Counted from the first letter of the stretch, positions 8,570-17,114 are shown. The stretch: 64,000 nt of DNA from Rathayibacter rathayi (GCF_004011095.1 NZ_CP028129.1:434001-498000); one strand, 5' to 3'. Numbers and translations: made by a program. Notes: generated by a model from the sequence alone, not told the origin.

Positions 8570-8703
8570 ATGCACTCCGATCGTGGGTCGCAGTTCCGCT
8601 CGAACAAGTTCGTGAAGGCACTACGCCGGCACACGCTGATGGGATCGATGGGCAGGGTCTGCGCCTGCGCGGACAATCCCCGCGATGGAGTCGTTGCGGG
8701 TTC
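8570..8703 (+). pseudogene. IS3-family transposase (OrfB) remnant, copy 2
   Basis: This is the same HSDRGSQFRS to ADN fragment as at 857-990, with the same one-base shift at the DNAAMESF segment. It lies between the DUF2185 gene and the small helical gene. Identical decay in both places shows that IS3 loss came before the 7.7-kb duplication. Confidence 0.75.
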
Positions 8704-8805
8704 CATGAGCAGACCCGGACCGTGTCCACTCTGACGTCCTGCGTGGCGGAGACGAGCGGTGGATGGGGTCGGGGAGATGGGCTGAATGTGACCGGCACTA
8801 CGGTT

Positions 8806-8952
8806 GTGTCGGAGATTTATTCTGAGCTGTCGGCGTTGATCGCGTCGTATGGTGCTTTGGCGCAGAGGGATACCGGTGAGTTCGATCAGCTTGGGGTGAA
8901 TATCGAGGTGCAGGATGCGCAGGATGCGCAGGTGTGTGAGGTGGCGCAGTGA
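8806..8952 (+). CDS. Small helical protein upstream of LXG toxin, copy 2
   Basis: Starting at the GTG at 8806 this encodes VSEIYSELSALIASYGALAQ and so on, 48 residues, differing from copy 1 only near the N-terminus. An in-frame GTG at 8788 is an alternative start. The stop overlaps the toxin GTG. The conserved position directly before each full-length LXG gene, and its absence before the truncated cassettes, argue that it belongs to the LXG domain rather than to any one tip. An LXG-associated export partner is a reasonable but unproven role. Confidence 0.55.
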   Translation: MSEIYSELSALIASYGALAQRDTGEFDQLGVNIEVQDAQDAQVCEVAQ

Positions 8953-10874
8953 GTGTGGTGGAGTTTTCTGCTGATTCGTGGCAGGCGTCGTCTCCGGGTT
9001 TACAGGAGGGGTTAGGGGACTGGGTCGAGGCGTTGACTGATCTTGCGCAGGGGTTGGAGAGCCTGGCGGGGTCAGGCAATATCAGTGGTGCGGGTGCTGA
9101 TGCGATGCGGGCGTATATTCGGGAGGTGCATGTCCCGATTGTGCAGTCGCTGTTGGTGTGTTTGTACACGTTCCAGACGGCGATCGGGGTGTACTGGAGT
9201 GGGTATGGCGAGGTTGACGCGGATGGCAACTTCCGGCTCGTGAATGACGAGTTCGATGACCATGTCACCCAGCTTGATACCGGTGTGGAATTGTTGCGGG
9301 GGTTTGCTACTGATTTGCGGGGGATCGCTGCCCGTGCGTCGCATCTGGTCTCGTTGGGTAGCGCGGGGGCGGATGCGGTTGAGGGCACGATCAGCGAGTT
9401 CGAGAATATGCAGGTGGTTGCGAAAACTCAGCATGAGACGTGGCAGGCGTATGAGGCTACGGATCATGGGTTCAATCAGGTCAAGAATCTTCTCGGTGAG
9501 CTGAAGAGCATCCTGAATAATGTTGGGAGTCTCACTGTTGGGCAAGGGCGCTCGTACACGGCGGGGAGTTTCACTCTCGCGTTGCAGACGTTGAGCGGGT
9601 TGACCGGGGGGATGCTGGATTACTGTCGGGAGAACCAGCAGGTCGCGTCCGACGGGTGGGACGTCTTGTTCTCTGGGTATGTCGATGATGTTGAAGCTGA
9701 ACAGGAACGGCAGCGGAAAGAGGATGCCCTGTGGGGGGTGCTGTGGGACGGGATTCAGGTCGTTGAGGGTGTGTTGATTCTCGCGGTTGGTGTGGTGGGT
9801 ACGCCGTTCAGCGCGGGTGCGACGTTGGCGTTGGCGGCGTTGGGTGGGTCGCTGATCGTGGGGGGTGTGAATAGCGCGATTGATCACGCGTCGATCGCGG
9901 CTACTGGTGAGGGGTTGAATCTGGTCGGGATGGTCAGCGATCAGGTGGCCCACTGGTATGACGTCACTGTGATGCGGCCGGCGGTTGAGTCCGGGTCGTG
10001 GGCGGGGCAGCTCGTTGCTGGTGTTGGGTCTGGCGTGGGGCAGATGATCAGCGGTGCGGCGCAGATGAATCTGCGTGACACTGGGCGGGGGATCGAGGCC
10101 CTCCTGTTCGATGAGGATGTGCGTAACCAAGCGTTGCAGCAGGTCACGACGCTCGTTGACCAGGTCCGAGCGGGTAACCCGGTGGTGATCGGACAGATCG
10201 TGGGGAACATCCTGCCCGGAGCGGTGGCGTTGAAAGTCGCGAAAACGAGCGGACTTCTGGGCCGGGCTGACAAATTCGCTGACTTCGCGAAACCCGTCAT
10301 CACGAACCCGAGCAGGACCACCAGCGCCCTGGACTGGCTCAAGAACCACCTCGGCGCGGGAGGGGTGACCGTCAGCGACGTATTCGAGCCGACCATACGA
10401 TCAGCAGACGGGTTGCAGAGCGTTGTAGAGAAGATTCGACGGGGCGAGTTGACTTCGGAAGAAATAAAGTCCCTCCCGAATCTAATTCGAGACCAGCTTC
10501 GAGGCATCGATAGAGGCGACAAGCGAGACATTTTCGGGCATTACACAGGTTCAGACGCGATCAGCGCGAACAAAGAAGCACTCGGACTAGAGAAAGTTCG
10601 TGATAGACTGGGCGTGGAGATACTCTCTGATCAGGTTGGTGTAAGGCTCGAAGCTGGTGGACAACTCCGTTATTATGATGGGCTAATCGATTTGGGGGGA
10701 AATCGGTACGTCGGAATTGAAGTTAAAAGCGGTAGCGCTACACCTGAGTATCAGCGAGGCGGGAATGGTCAGCGTCTCTTTGATAGCAGGGTGTCGTCAG
10801 AAAATCCGGCGAGGGGTCTCTTGAACGGTGAACCGATCGAGATCGTCGAAGTCATCCTTCAAGAAATTCCATAA
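8949..10874 (+). CDS. LXG-like polymorphic toxin 4, PD-(D/E)XK-like nuclease tip
   Basis: This 641-residue protein has the same LXG domain, hydrophobic segment and core as toxin 1. The sequences part at about residue 477, after GGVTVSDVFEP. The tip contains DKRDIFGHYTGSDAISANKE and then YYDGLIDLGGNRYVGIEVKSG, giving an Asp, a beta strand and an E-x-K triad typical of restriction-endonuclease-fold toxins (near residues 575-595). The start GTG overlaps the small upstream gene. A separate immunity gene follows 16 bp after the stop. The toxin should act in competitor cytoplasm on nucleic acid; the substrate is not predictable here. Confidence 0.85.
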   Translation: MSVVEFSADSWQASSPGLQEGLGDWVEALTDLAQGLESLAGSGNISGAGADAMRAYIREVHVPIVQSLLVCLYTFQTAIGVYWSGYGEVDADGNFRLVNDEFDDHVTQLDTGVELLRGFATDLRGIAARASHLVSLGSAGADAVEGTISEFENMQVVAKTQHETWQAYEATDHGFNQVKNLLGELKSILNNVGSLTVGQGRSYTAGSFTLALQTLSGLTGGMLDYCRENQQVASDGWDVLFSGYVDDVEAEQERQRKEDALWGVLWDGIQVVEGVLILAVGVVGTPFSAGATLALAALGGSLIVGGVNSAIDHASIAATGEGLNLVGMVSDQVAHWYDVTVMRPAVESGSWAGQLVAGVGSGVGQMISGAAQMNLRDTGRGIEALLFDEDVRNQALQQVTTLVDQVRAGNPVVIGQIVGNILPGAVALKVAKTSGLLGRADKFADFAKPVITNPSRTTSALDWLKNHLGAGGVTVSDVFEPTIRSADGLQSVVEKIRRGELTSEEIKSLPNLIRDQLRGIDRGDKRDIFGHYTGSDAISANKEALGLEKVRDRLGVEILSDQVGVRLEAGGQLRYYDGLIDLGGNRYVGIEVKSGSATPEYQRGGNGQRLFDSRVSSENPARGLLNGEPIEIVEVILQEIP

Positions 10875-10890
10875 AGAGAAAGCTCGGGAT

Positions 10891-11349
10891 ATGTCAGTCA
10901 CGCATGTATTCACTTATAACGGAGTTTCGAGACTGGAAATCTTGAGTGGCCAGCTTGCTGAAAAAGTTGTTCGACGCGCGCCGATGCTGCTAGATGGTAA
11001 AAGCGAATTCGCGATTTCTTTATCTCGACTGCCCGAGGGCAAGCGGTTGAGAGACGATCTGCCTGGCGCTTGGGCGGATCTGTTTTTGCAGGCCGCTGGG
11101 AGTGCGGCTGTGATGATGATCGAGGTGCGTAAGCAGAATGCGGACGGCTCCGATAGCCTCTACAGGCTCGCTCGCCTCTCGCCCGAAGGTAAAAAGTCCG
11201 CGGGGAGTGCAGATATCGCTTGGAACGGTCGTGTTGATAGAGTTCCCGCTGAGGAGGCGTTCGACGCGATCGAAGCTGGTGACATTTTTTGGCACTACTA
11301 TCAGCATGATGCGGTGCCTAATCGGTACGAGCTGCGCTTCCTTGAGTGA
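10891..11349 (+). CDS. Candidate immunity protein for toxin 4
   Basis: The ATG at 10891 follows GAAAGCTCGGGAT and is chosen over an upstream frame that overlaps the toxin. The 152-residue soluble protein contains HVFTYNGVSRLEILSGQLAE, DLPGAWADLFLQAAGSAAVM and a C-terminal EAGDIFWHYYQHDAVPNRYE. I do not recognise a named immunity family. Its place directly behind the PD-(D/E)XK-like tip, and the absence of any other candidate, make it the likely cognate antidote. Confidence 0.75.
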   Translation: MSVTHVFTYNGVSRLEILSGQLAEKVVRRAPMLLDGKSEFAISLSRLPEGKRLRDDLPGAWADLFLQAAGSAAVMMIEVRKQNADGSDSLYRLARLSPEGKKSAGSADIAWNGRVDRVPAEEAFDAIEAGDIFWHYYQHDAVPNRYELRFLE

Positions 11350-11382
11350 GTAGATTCCCGCGGGGGCGGGGGCGGCTGAATA

Positions 11383-12301
11383 TGCAGGGCATGGTGAGCG
11401 GTGTGTTCACTCTCGCGACCAGTGACGAGGCGCGTTCCCAGTTGTGGAACCAGTTGACCGCTATCGCCGGTAAGGCCGCTGGAGGTGGCGCGTTGGTGAT
11501 CGGCCAGATCGCGGGGAACCTTCTCCCCCTCGGCGCTGCGACGAAGCTGAACAAGCTCAGACAATCTGATCACGAAGGCCGATGATCTCGGCTTCGGGAA
11601 GCCCGTGACGATCTCCACTGCGAGTGAGACCAGCAGCGCCTTGGATTGGATCACGAACCGCGTCCGCGCGGGCGGGGTGACGGTCAGCGATGAATTCACC
11701 CCGACACGACGACCAGCAGACGGCATCGACGGGTCGGCGGCGGAGGCGCGTGGTGGCGGTGAGCGAGAGCTTGGCGTTCCTGGCGAGAAGACAGAGGTTC
11801 TGGATCCTTTCGATCCGAACCGTCGGGGTGCGCTGCTTCCTAACGTGGGATATCGTGCGAGCGCACCCGGCACGAATCACCAGTACGTGTATGAGACGAA
11901 CGCTGATGGTCTGATCGACCGTGTCACGGTCGAGGACCTCCATCTGAAGCCCACCGGCCGTGCTCGCTTCGACAACGCGCGGAACACGCCAGACAAGCTC
12001 CCCACGGACGACGCGGGTCACCTGATCGCGGATCTCTTTGACGGCAGCCCAGAACTCGACAACCTCATCAGCCAAGCACGGGCAGTCAACCGCGGCGCGG
12101 GCTCAGAATGGACGGAAATGGAACGAAATGGAACGCGACTGGCGAGATGCTCTCACCGACGTCCCACCACGCACCGTTATTGATATCGAGATCAAGGTCC
12201 TATACGACGGTAACAAACGACCGACTGGGTTTGAAGTCGAGTACGAGATTGACGGAAAGCCATCCAGGGCACTTATTCCGAATCCTCTAACCAATGACTA
12301 G
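11383..12301 (+). pseudogene. Degenerate LXG-type toxin 5, non-specific endonuclease tip with two frameshifts
   Basis: A diverged core (MVSGVFTLATSDEARSQ, then ALVIGQIAGNLLP) begins at about 11383 without an LXG domain. The frame breaks between the LNKL segment and ITKADDLGFGKP (about 11560-11570). The second frame carries the tip, with LPTDDAGHLIADLFDGSPEL as in cassette 2. It breaks again where the 10-bp unit GAAATGGAAC is duplicated in tandem at 12115-12134. Removing one copy restores MERDWRDAL and the normal C-terminus ending at 12301. The core differs clearly from the other four, so this came from an older or foreign cassette. The following immunity gene is intact. Confidence 0.85.
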
Positions 12302-12315
12302 TGATCGGAGCGGGC

Positions 12316-12780
12316 ATGAACAACGCATCAAACTTTGAGAGATTGTCGCAGATCCAGGAAGGAATCATTGACTTCACCTTGGGCCAGGTGGTCTCTAATG
12401 TAGAGAAGCTCTACATTCAAGGTAAGGTCACTGACGATGGTCTCGGCAATATTACCAGTGTTCAGGGGCAACTGGAATACGCGATTGTGAATGGCAAGGT
12501 GGTTGACAACATCAAAGTTGTGACCAAAGAAGAGTATCGCGAGAATTCGAGATTTATTCTCCCTCGAATTGAGGAGCTGCATGACTTGCTTATCGCTCTG
12601 CAGGGTAAGTCTCCGGTTCGGTTTCGCTGGGCGGTGGACACAAAAACGGGTCAGGTGGAGAGTGACTGGACGTACTATGACGATCTGACGGCCGAAGAGA
12701 AGAAAGACGACTTTTGGCAGAACTGGGAAGGTGATTTCGCGTGGAAGGCGCAGCTTGAGGCTGAGCTAGCCGGCGAGTGA
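12316..12780 (+). CDS. YezG/DUF600-like immunity protein, paralogue
   Basis: The ATG at 12316 follows GGAGCGGGC; this start aligns with the paralogue at 5076 (MNNASNFERL against MNNETSFERL). The 154-residue product keeps the SPVRFRWAVDTKTG and SDWTYYDDLTAEEKKDDFW segments, while the N-terminal half has diverged. It follows the frameshifted nuclease. Retention of an intact immunity gene beside a dead toxin is common and may protect against siblings carrying the active form. Confidence 0.75.
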   Translation: MNNASNFERLSQIQEGIIDFTLGQVVSNVEKLYIQGKVTDDGLGNITSVQGQLEYAIVNGKVVDNIKVVTKEEYRENSRFILPRIEELHDLLIALQGKSPVRFRWAVDTKTGQVESDWTYYDDLTAEEKKDDFWQNWEGDFAWKAQLEAELAGE

Positions 12781-12792
12781 GACCGGGAGAAG

Positions 12793-12952
12793 TTTGCGTC
12801 TGATCGCGAAGTCTCAGCAGGAGGCGTGGGCGACGTATGAGGCCACCAATCCGGGGTTCGGTCAGGTCAGAAACCTTCTGGCGGAGTTAAACCGGGTGGT
12901 GGCGAACCTGGGGAGTTTGACTGTCGGGCAGGGACGCTCCTATTCCTTTATT
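12793..12952 (+). pseudogene. Fragment of LXG-type toxin core
   Basis: The frame reads LIAKSQQEAWATYEATNPGF, then QVRNLLAELNRVVANLGSLT and VGQGRSYS, matching residues about 155-205 of the full-length toxins but clearly diverged. It is cut off at about 12950, where IS3 sequence begins. It is therefore the start of a further cassette destroyed by insertion or deletion. Confidence 0.8.
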
Positions 12953-13127
12953 CGTGCCCTGTCCTGAACGGTCAGTTTTTCTTCGCCGCCGGCACTGGTT
13001 CGGCGATGCGCCGCCACCCACTTAGTGAGGGTCTGCGGAACCAGTCCGAGCTCTCGAGCGACGTCCGCGACGGATCGCGACCTATCAATCACCTCGCGCA
13101 CTGCCTCCGCGCGGAACTCCGGAGAAT

Positions 13128-14036
13128 GAGGCTTATGCAAAATTGGTTTTTTGCCGAGTGAAAAAGATGAGTCCGTGGACGGCGTTGAAGGCATCTCGGA
13201 AGGTGCGCAGTGGCCGCCGGTAGTCGGTGTGGAATATCCGCCAGGTCTTGATGCTAGCAATTGTTCTCTCGATCACGTATCGGTGGGTGTTCACGAAGCG
13301 ATTGTGGTGTTTGGCGTAATTTGGCAGATGTTCTTCGCTTGGCCTCTTCTTTATTGGTATGACCATTCCGGTGCCTTGGTAGCCTTTGTCGGCCAGCGTG
13401 TTCGAGAGGTTAACGGTGTCGGCCAACCCGGTTTCTCGAAACGCGTGGGCATCGTGATGCTTGCCCGCGATCGGATCCGAAATGTGGATCAACCGACCGG
13501 AGAGATCGGCGAGGACCTGGCAGTTGTGCCCCGTGGTCATGTGTTTCCCGGAGTACAGCTCTGGCGCGTCCGACCAGGACCAGCACGGCAGGAGCGTGCC
13601 GTCGATGACGGCCGTTGTCCCGCGGAGCGCGGCCTCGACGTCCGGTTGCTCGTCGTCTATCACGACATTGAGCATCGCCTCAACCGACGCGATCGTTCGC
13701 GACACGGTCGACTGACTGACACCGACCACATCAGCGATCAACTGCTCGGTCACATTCTGGCGATAATAGAGAAGAGTGACCCGCAATGCTCCCTCGAGGG
13801 AAAGTCTGCGCGGACGTCCTCGCCGCCGACGCCACATGAACTCGTTCTCGATCCGTTCGGCGAGGATCGCGTAGTGCTCGGCCGTCATTCCCGTAGTAGA
13901 CTGTGTGCGCACCGGCTGGTTCCTTTGCGAAGAGTTTCTGTTAGAGGCTGCTCTTCAATCAAAGCGGATTAGCCGGTGTTATTCGTGACCGACACGCGCA
14001 AATCCATCTCGATCAATCGTATTTTGCATAAGCCTC
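13128..14036 (-). mobile_element. Complete IS5-like insertion sequence (909 bp)
   Basis: Terminal inverted repeats GAGGCTTATGCAAAAT (13128-13143) and ATTTTGCATAAGCCTC (14021-14036) are perfect complements. The element is flanked by AAT on both sides, a 3-bp target duplication of ANT type as in the ISL2 group of IS5. It carries one transposase gene. The insertion lies in IS3 orfA. Confidence 0.9.
13133..13912 (-). CDS. IS5-family transposase (DDE_Tnp_4 type)
   Basis: The 259-residue protein begins with an N-terminal HTH (VTEQLIADVVGVSQSTVSRT at about 55-74) and continues into a DDE core. Catalytic candidates are the Asp in TTAVIDGTLLPC, the Asp in LADKGYQGTGM and the Glu in YVIERTIASIK. The frame is intact and fills the element, with its stop inside the left terminal repeat. 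It is probably still active, or was active recently. Confidence 0.85.
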   Translation of the reverse strand: MRTQSTTGMTAEHYAILAERIENEFMWRRRRGRPRRLSLEGALRVTLLYYRQNVTEQLIADVVGVSQSTVSRTIASVEAMLNVVIDDEQPDVEAALRGTTAVIDGTLLPCWSWSDAPELYSGKHMTTGHNCQVLADLSGRLIHISDPIAGKHHDAHAFRETGLADTVNLSNTLADKGYQGTGMVIPIKKRPSEEHLPNYAKHHNRFVNTHRYVIERTIASIKTWRIFHTDYRRPLRTFRDAFNAVHGLIFFTRQKTNFA

Positions 14037-14132
14037 AATACTTCCCACGGGAACTGGACATCCCGGGCCTTCCTTTCGGTCATCGCGGTAATCTTACCAA
14101 TTCTGCGGTGGACCAGAAAGAATGGGTCACCT

Positions 14133-14788
14133 CACCTTTGTCGGCGAGCGTGTTGGAGAGGATGAGGGTGTTGGCTAAGCGGGTTTCTCGGAATGCGTGA
14201 GTATCGTGGTGCTTGCCGGGAATGGGATCCGAGATGTGAATCAACCGGCCGGAGAGATCAGCCAGGACCTGACAGTTGTGCCCCGTGGTCGTGTGTTTCC
14301 CGGAGTACAGTTCGGGCGCGTCAGCCCAGGACCAGCACGGCAGGAGAATACCGTCGATGACGGCCGTCGTCTCACCGAGCGCCACCTCGACGTCCGGCTG
14401 TTCGTCGTCCGTCACGACGTTAAGCATCGCTTCAACCAACGCGATCGTTCGCGAAACGGTCGACTGATCGACGCCGACGAGATCGGCTATTAACTGCTCG
14501 GTGACGTTGTGGCGATAGTAAAGAAGAGTGACCTGCAATGCCCCAGCGAGCGAGAGTCTGCGTGGCCGTCCTCGCCGCCGCTGCCACAGAAATTCGTTCT
14601 CCATCCGTTCGACGAGGATCGCGTAGTGCTCGGCCGTCATTCCCGTAGTAGTCTGCATGTGCACCGGCTGGTTCCTTCGTGAAGAGCGTCTGTTGGAAGT
14701 TGCCCTTCAATCGAAGCGGATCAGCCGGTGTTACCCGTGACAGACACGCACGATTTCACCTCGATCAACCGGATTTTGCATAAGCTTC
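14133..14788 (-). mobile_element. Partial second copy of the IS5-like element
   Basis: The transposase start at 14664 (MTAEHYAILVERMENEF and on) and the terminal repeat ATTTTGCATAAGCTTC (14773-14788) are present. Homology stops near 14133, inside the catalytic domain after the LADKG segment, so the C-terminal third is missing. It differs from the intact copy at many positions (about four in five residues shared by eye), so it is a separate older insertion rather than a recent duplicate. The 14062-14132 stretch before it is the upstream part of the IS3 sequence. Confidence 0.8.
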
Positions 14789-14847
14789 AACGCCGTCCGC
14801 GGACTCATCTTCTTCACTCAGCAAAAAACCAATTTTGCATAAGCCTC
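14782..14847 (+). mobile_element. Terminal fragment of a third IS5-like copy
   Basis: This 66-bp piece is the reverse complement of the transposase-3' end of the intact element (compare 13128-13190) and ends in the repeat ATTTTGCATAAGCCTC (14832-14847). It lies head-on against the second partial copy, suggesting rearrangement between two IS copies. Confidence 0.75.
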
Positions 14848-14979
14848 CAGATTGGAGGCGAGTTCCACCCTGACCGACTCGGGCAGGGGATCCAGGCGGG
14901 TGATTACTTGCGCGATCGTGGACACCCTAGGAGTGTATCTCTTCGCTCGCGCATCGTCTGAAAGCCGGCTGATTCAGGT

Positions 14980-15220
14980 GGACAGCACCGGCAACGGAAA
15001 GAGGAAGCCCGGCGGGGGCTGCTCTGGGACGGACTGCAGATCGCCGCCGACCCCAGTCGCGGGGCTATCCGCTCGGGAATTTCGCCTGTTGACCGGGTCG
15101 CCGTCGAGATACAGTTCAAGGATATCGACCGGGCCCGGACGAGGCAGGGCATCCGACCGTGGACATGCTCGATGGCAGTCGAGTACTGAACAATCTGGTT
15201 AGCCAAGCTGGAAAGTGCCA
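14980..15220 (+). pseudogene. Decayed remnant of another LXG-type endonuclease toxin
   Basis: Around 14983-15045 one frame reads QHRQRKEEARRGLLWDGLQI, matching the core QERQRKEDALWGVLWDGIQV. At 15141-15212 another frame reads DEAGHPTVDMLDGSRVLNNL, then VSQA, matching the endonuclease active-site region DDAGHLIADLFDGSPELDNL. The sequence in between has lost the frame. No start or stop is retained. The 14848-14980 stretch holds no gene I can support. Confidence 0.7.
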
Positions 15221-15233
15221 GCGTTGTCTCCGT

Positions 15234-17114
15234 TCAGGCTTTCTTTCTTCTGCGGAAGGCGCCGCTGAGTACGGTGGCGAGGATTCCGGCGAACAGTCCG
15301 CCGCCGAACACGGCCACCCATTGCGGTTCGAACCAGCTGACCGGATCGGTCGCGTCTGCGGCCGCTGTGTGGTCTGATGTGATGTTCTTCGCGTTGATGG
15401 GCGCGGCGAAGAAGTCGTAGATGCCGCTCGTGTCCACGCCCGGTGTTCGGGTGTTCGCGAGGACGCTTGCGAAGTTCGCGTAGTAGTCCTGGGTCTCTTT
15501 GAGGCCGGTATTGCCCGTGGCGACGAATTTGTTGAGTCCTGTGAAGACGTTCTCGACGCCGTCGAACGTGGTCGTGGCGTTCTTCAGGAGTGCGTCGAAC
15601 TGGCTCGTGTTATCGGGCACGGTTCCTGCGCTGCTCGTGATCTGGCTGCTGGTCTGATCGGTCTGACTGACGAGCCCGGTGATACTGGTGCGGAGGTCAT
15701 CGCTGCTATCGATAAAGAGCCCGGAGCTGTCTGGGGTGCGGCTGCTCCAGTCGCCTACCTTGAGACTGGTGACGGTGTTTTCTGTGAGAGACGCCTCCTT
15801 GAGGCTCGCGATCGTCTCGTTGTACCAGGTGTCCACGTTCGTGAGGGCAGAATCGAACGTTGGGCCAGGGAGGCCGGTGCGGAGCGAGTCACGGGTGGTC
15901 TCGAGCGCGAGGATTTCCTCCTGCAGGCTCGCGACGATCGCCGGATCACCCACACCGGCCGGAACCGACGGGCGCCTTGGGTCGGCAGGATCCGCCGGGT
16001 TGACAGGAGCGGCCGAGCCGCTGAGGCGTGTTTCGACGGCTTTGAGGTTCTGGATTCTCGTGTCGAGGTCGGCAGAGAGGTTGTCGATCGCGAGGGTGTG
16101 ATCTGCTCTGTACTGCGCGATCGCCTGCTGAAGTTCGGCGATCCTGCCGTCCAGATGCGGCGGACTGGTACCGTCCGGGCGCGTGCAGGGCGCGGGCAGA
16201 TCTGTGGCGTCGAGCCCTGCCAGCTTACACAGCGTGCTGGCTTTGAGCGCCTCGAACTGGGAACCGTAGAAGCGTCGATCAGACGCGGCCTGATCCGCGA
16301 TGCCTTTATTGCTATTGGTCGCGTTGATCTGTGCGATCTCTTGCTGCCTGCGCGCGTACTCATCAATCTTCTGCAGCTGCCCGGAAAGCGCCTCGCTGCT
16401 GGAGGTGAGCGAGTCCGCGACCGACTTCGTGAACGTATTCTGAGCTTCGACGGTCGCGGTGTTCACGTCTTTGAGATCTTTTGCGCTGGAGACAAAGTTC
16501 TCGATGTTGGGAATCGTGCCCGAGAATGGTTTCTGCACATCCGTGGTCAGAGCAGTAATGAGTGCTTCCTGGTTGCTAAGGGTCCCGTGCATTTGTCCGT
16601 CTGCCTCGGCGAGATTATCCGCTAGGGAGGCGTAGTACATCTTGATGACGCTCTCGTTGAACCCACTCACTATTGCTATGATCCTGGCCTCCAGCAGCTG
16701 ATCCGCTCGCTTGTCCGCTTGTGGCTCGAGCTTGTACTCGACTGTCGCTTTCGTGGGGTTGGTATCCTGAAGGGTCAGGATGTCGCGCGTAAACGACTGC
16801 GGAATGTATAAGATCGCATCGACAGAGCCATCGCTGTACGCCTTTTCAGCGACCGAGCGGGAAAGCACGATCCAGTTGTACTCGGAGTCCTTCGAGATCC
16901 GGTCGACGAACGATGTGCCGAACGTGTACTCGTCGCCATTGAACTCGGAGGCCAGATCCTCGTTCACCAACCCCACCGTGGGCCTGACATCATCGGCGCC
17001 CTGCGCCGCATCAGCATTCACCGGCAAGAAGCTCATGCACAGCGCGATCAACAGCATGGCTGCCGAGGAGAGCCGCGCAAGCCTCGATCGGGATTGTGTC
17101 GACACGTTCGCCAT
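15234..17114 (-). CDS. EsaA/YhgE-like type VII secretion accessory membrane protein
   Basis: The ATG at 17114 follows AGGAG with 7-bp spacing, giving 626 residues. A signal anchor (AAMLLIALCMSFLPV) is followed by the YhgE/Pip N-terminal pattern VGLVNEDLASEFNG and SVDAILYIPQSF, known from EsaA/YueB of type VIIb systems and YhgE-like phage receptors. Long helical, coiled-coil-rich segments follow, and one C-terminal membrane segment (VAVFGGGLFAGILATVL) ends in RRRKKA. EsaA of Firmicutes has several C-terminal membrane helices; here only one is present. It borders the LXG toxin array, so a role in exporting those toxins is likely. No EssC-type ATPase or EsxA is in the window. Confidence 0.75.
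   Translation of the reverse strand: MANVSTQSRSRLARLSSAAMLLIALCMSFLPVNADAAQGADDVRPTVGLVNEDLASEFNGDEYTFGTSFVDRISKDSEYNWIVLSRSVAEKAYSDGSVDAILYIPQSFTRDILTLQDTNPTKATVEYKLEPQADKRADQLLEARIIAIVSGFNESVIKMYYASLADNLAEADGQMHGTLSNQEALITALTTDVQKPFSGTIPNIENFVSSAKDLKDVNTATVEAQNTFTKSVADSLTSSSEALSGQLQKIDEYARRQQEIAQINATNSNKGIADQAASDRRFYGSQFEALKASTLCKLAGLDATDLPAPCTRPDGTSPPHLDGRIAELQQAIAQYRADHTLAIDNLSADLDTRIQNLKAVETRLSGSAAPVNPADPADPRRPSVPAGVGDPAIVASLQEEILALETTRDSLRTGLPGPTFDSALTNVDTWYNETIASLKEASLTENTVTSLKVGDWSSRTPDSSGLFIDSSDDLRTSITGLVSQTDQTSSQITSSAGTVPDNTSQFDALLKNATTTFDGVENVFTGLNKFVATGNTGLKETQDYYANFASVLANTRTPGVDTSGIYDFFAAPINAKNITSDHTAAADATDPVSWFEPQWVAVFGGGLFAGILATVLSGAFRRRKKA

Larger units (their letters stand above)
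12945..14061 (-). pseudogene. IS3-family orfA, interrupted by the IS5-like element
   Basis: Joining the flanks of the IS5-like element and removing one copy of its 3-bp duplication gives one continuous frame from the ATG at 14061: MSSSRGKYSPEFRAEAVREV, followed by the HTH residues SVADVARELGLVPQTLTKWV. This is an IS3-type OrfA helix-turn-helix protein. It is cut at about 12945, inside the region after the HTH, and no OrfB follows. The element is thus dead both by insertion and by loss of its 3' part. Confidence 0.8.

Noticed and set aside
8230..8952. A 240-codon plus-strand frame ending as the small helical gene
   Set aside because: It overlaps the DUF2185 gene out of frame and passes through the IS3 remnant; only the last 48 codons are conserved as a unit.
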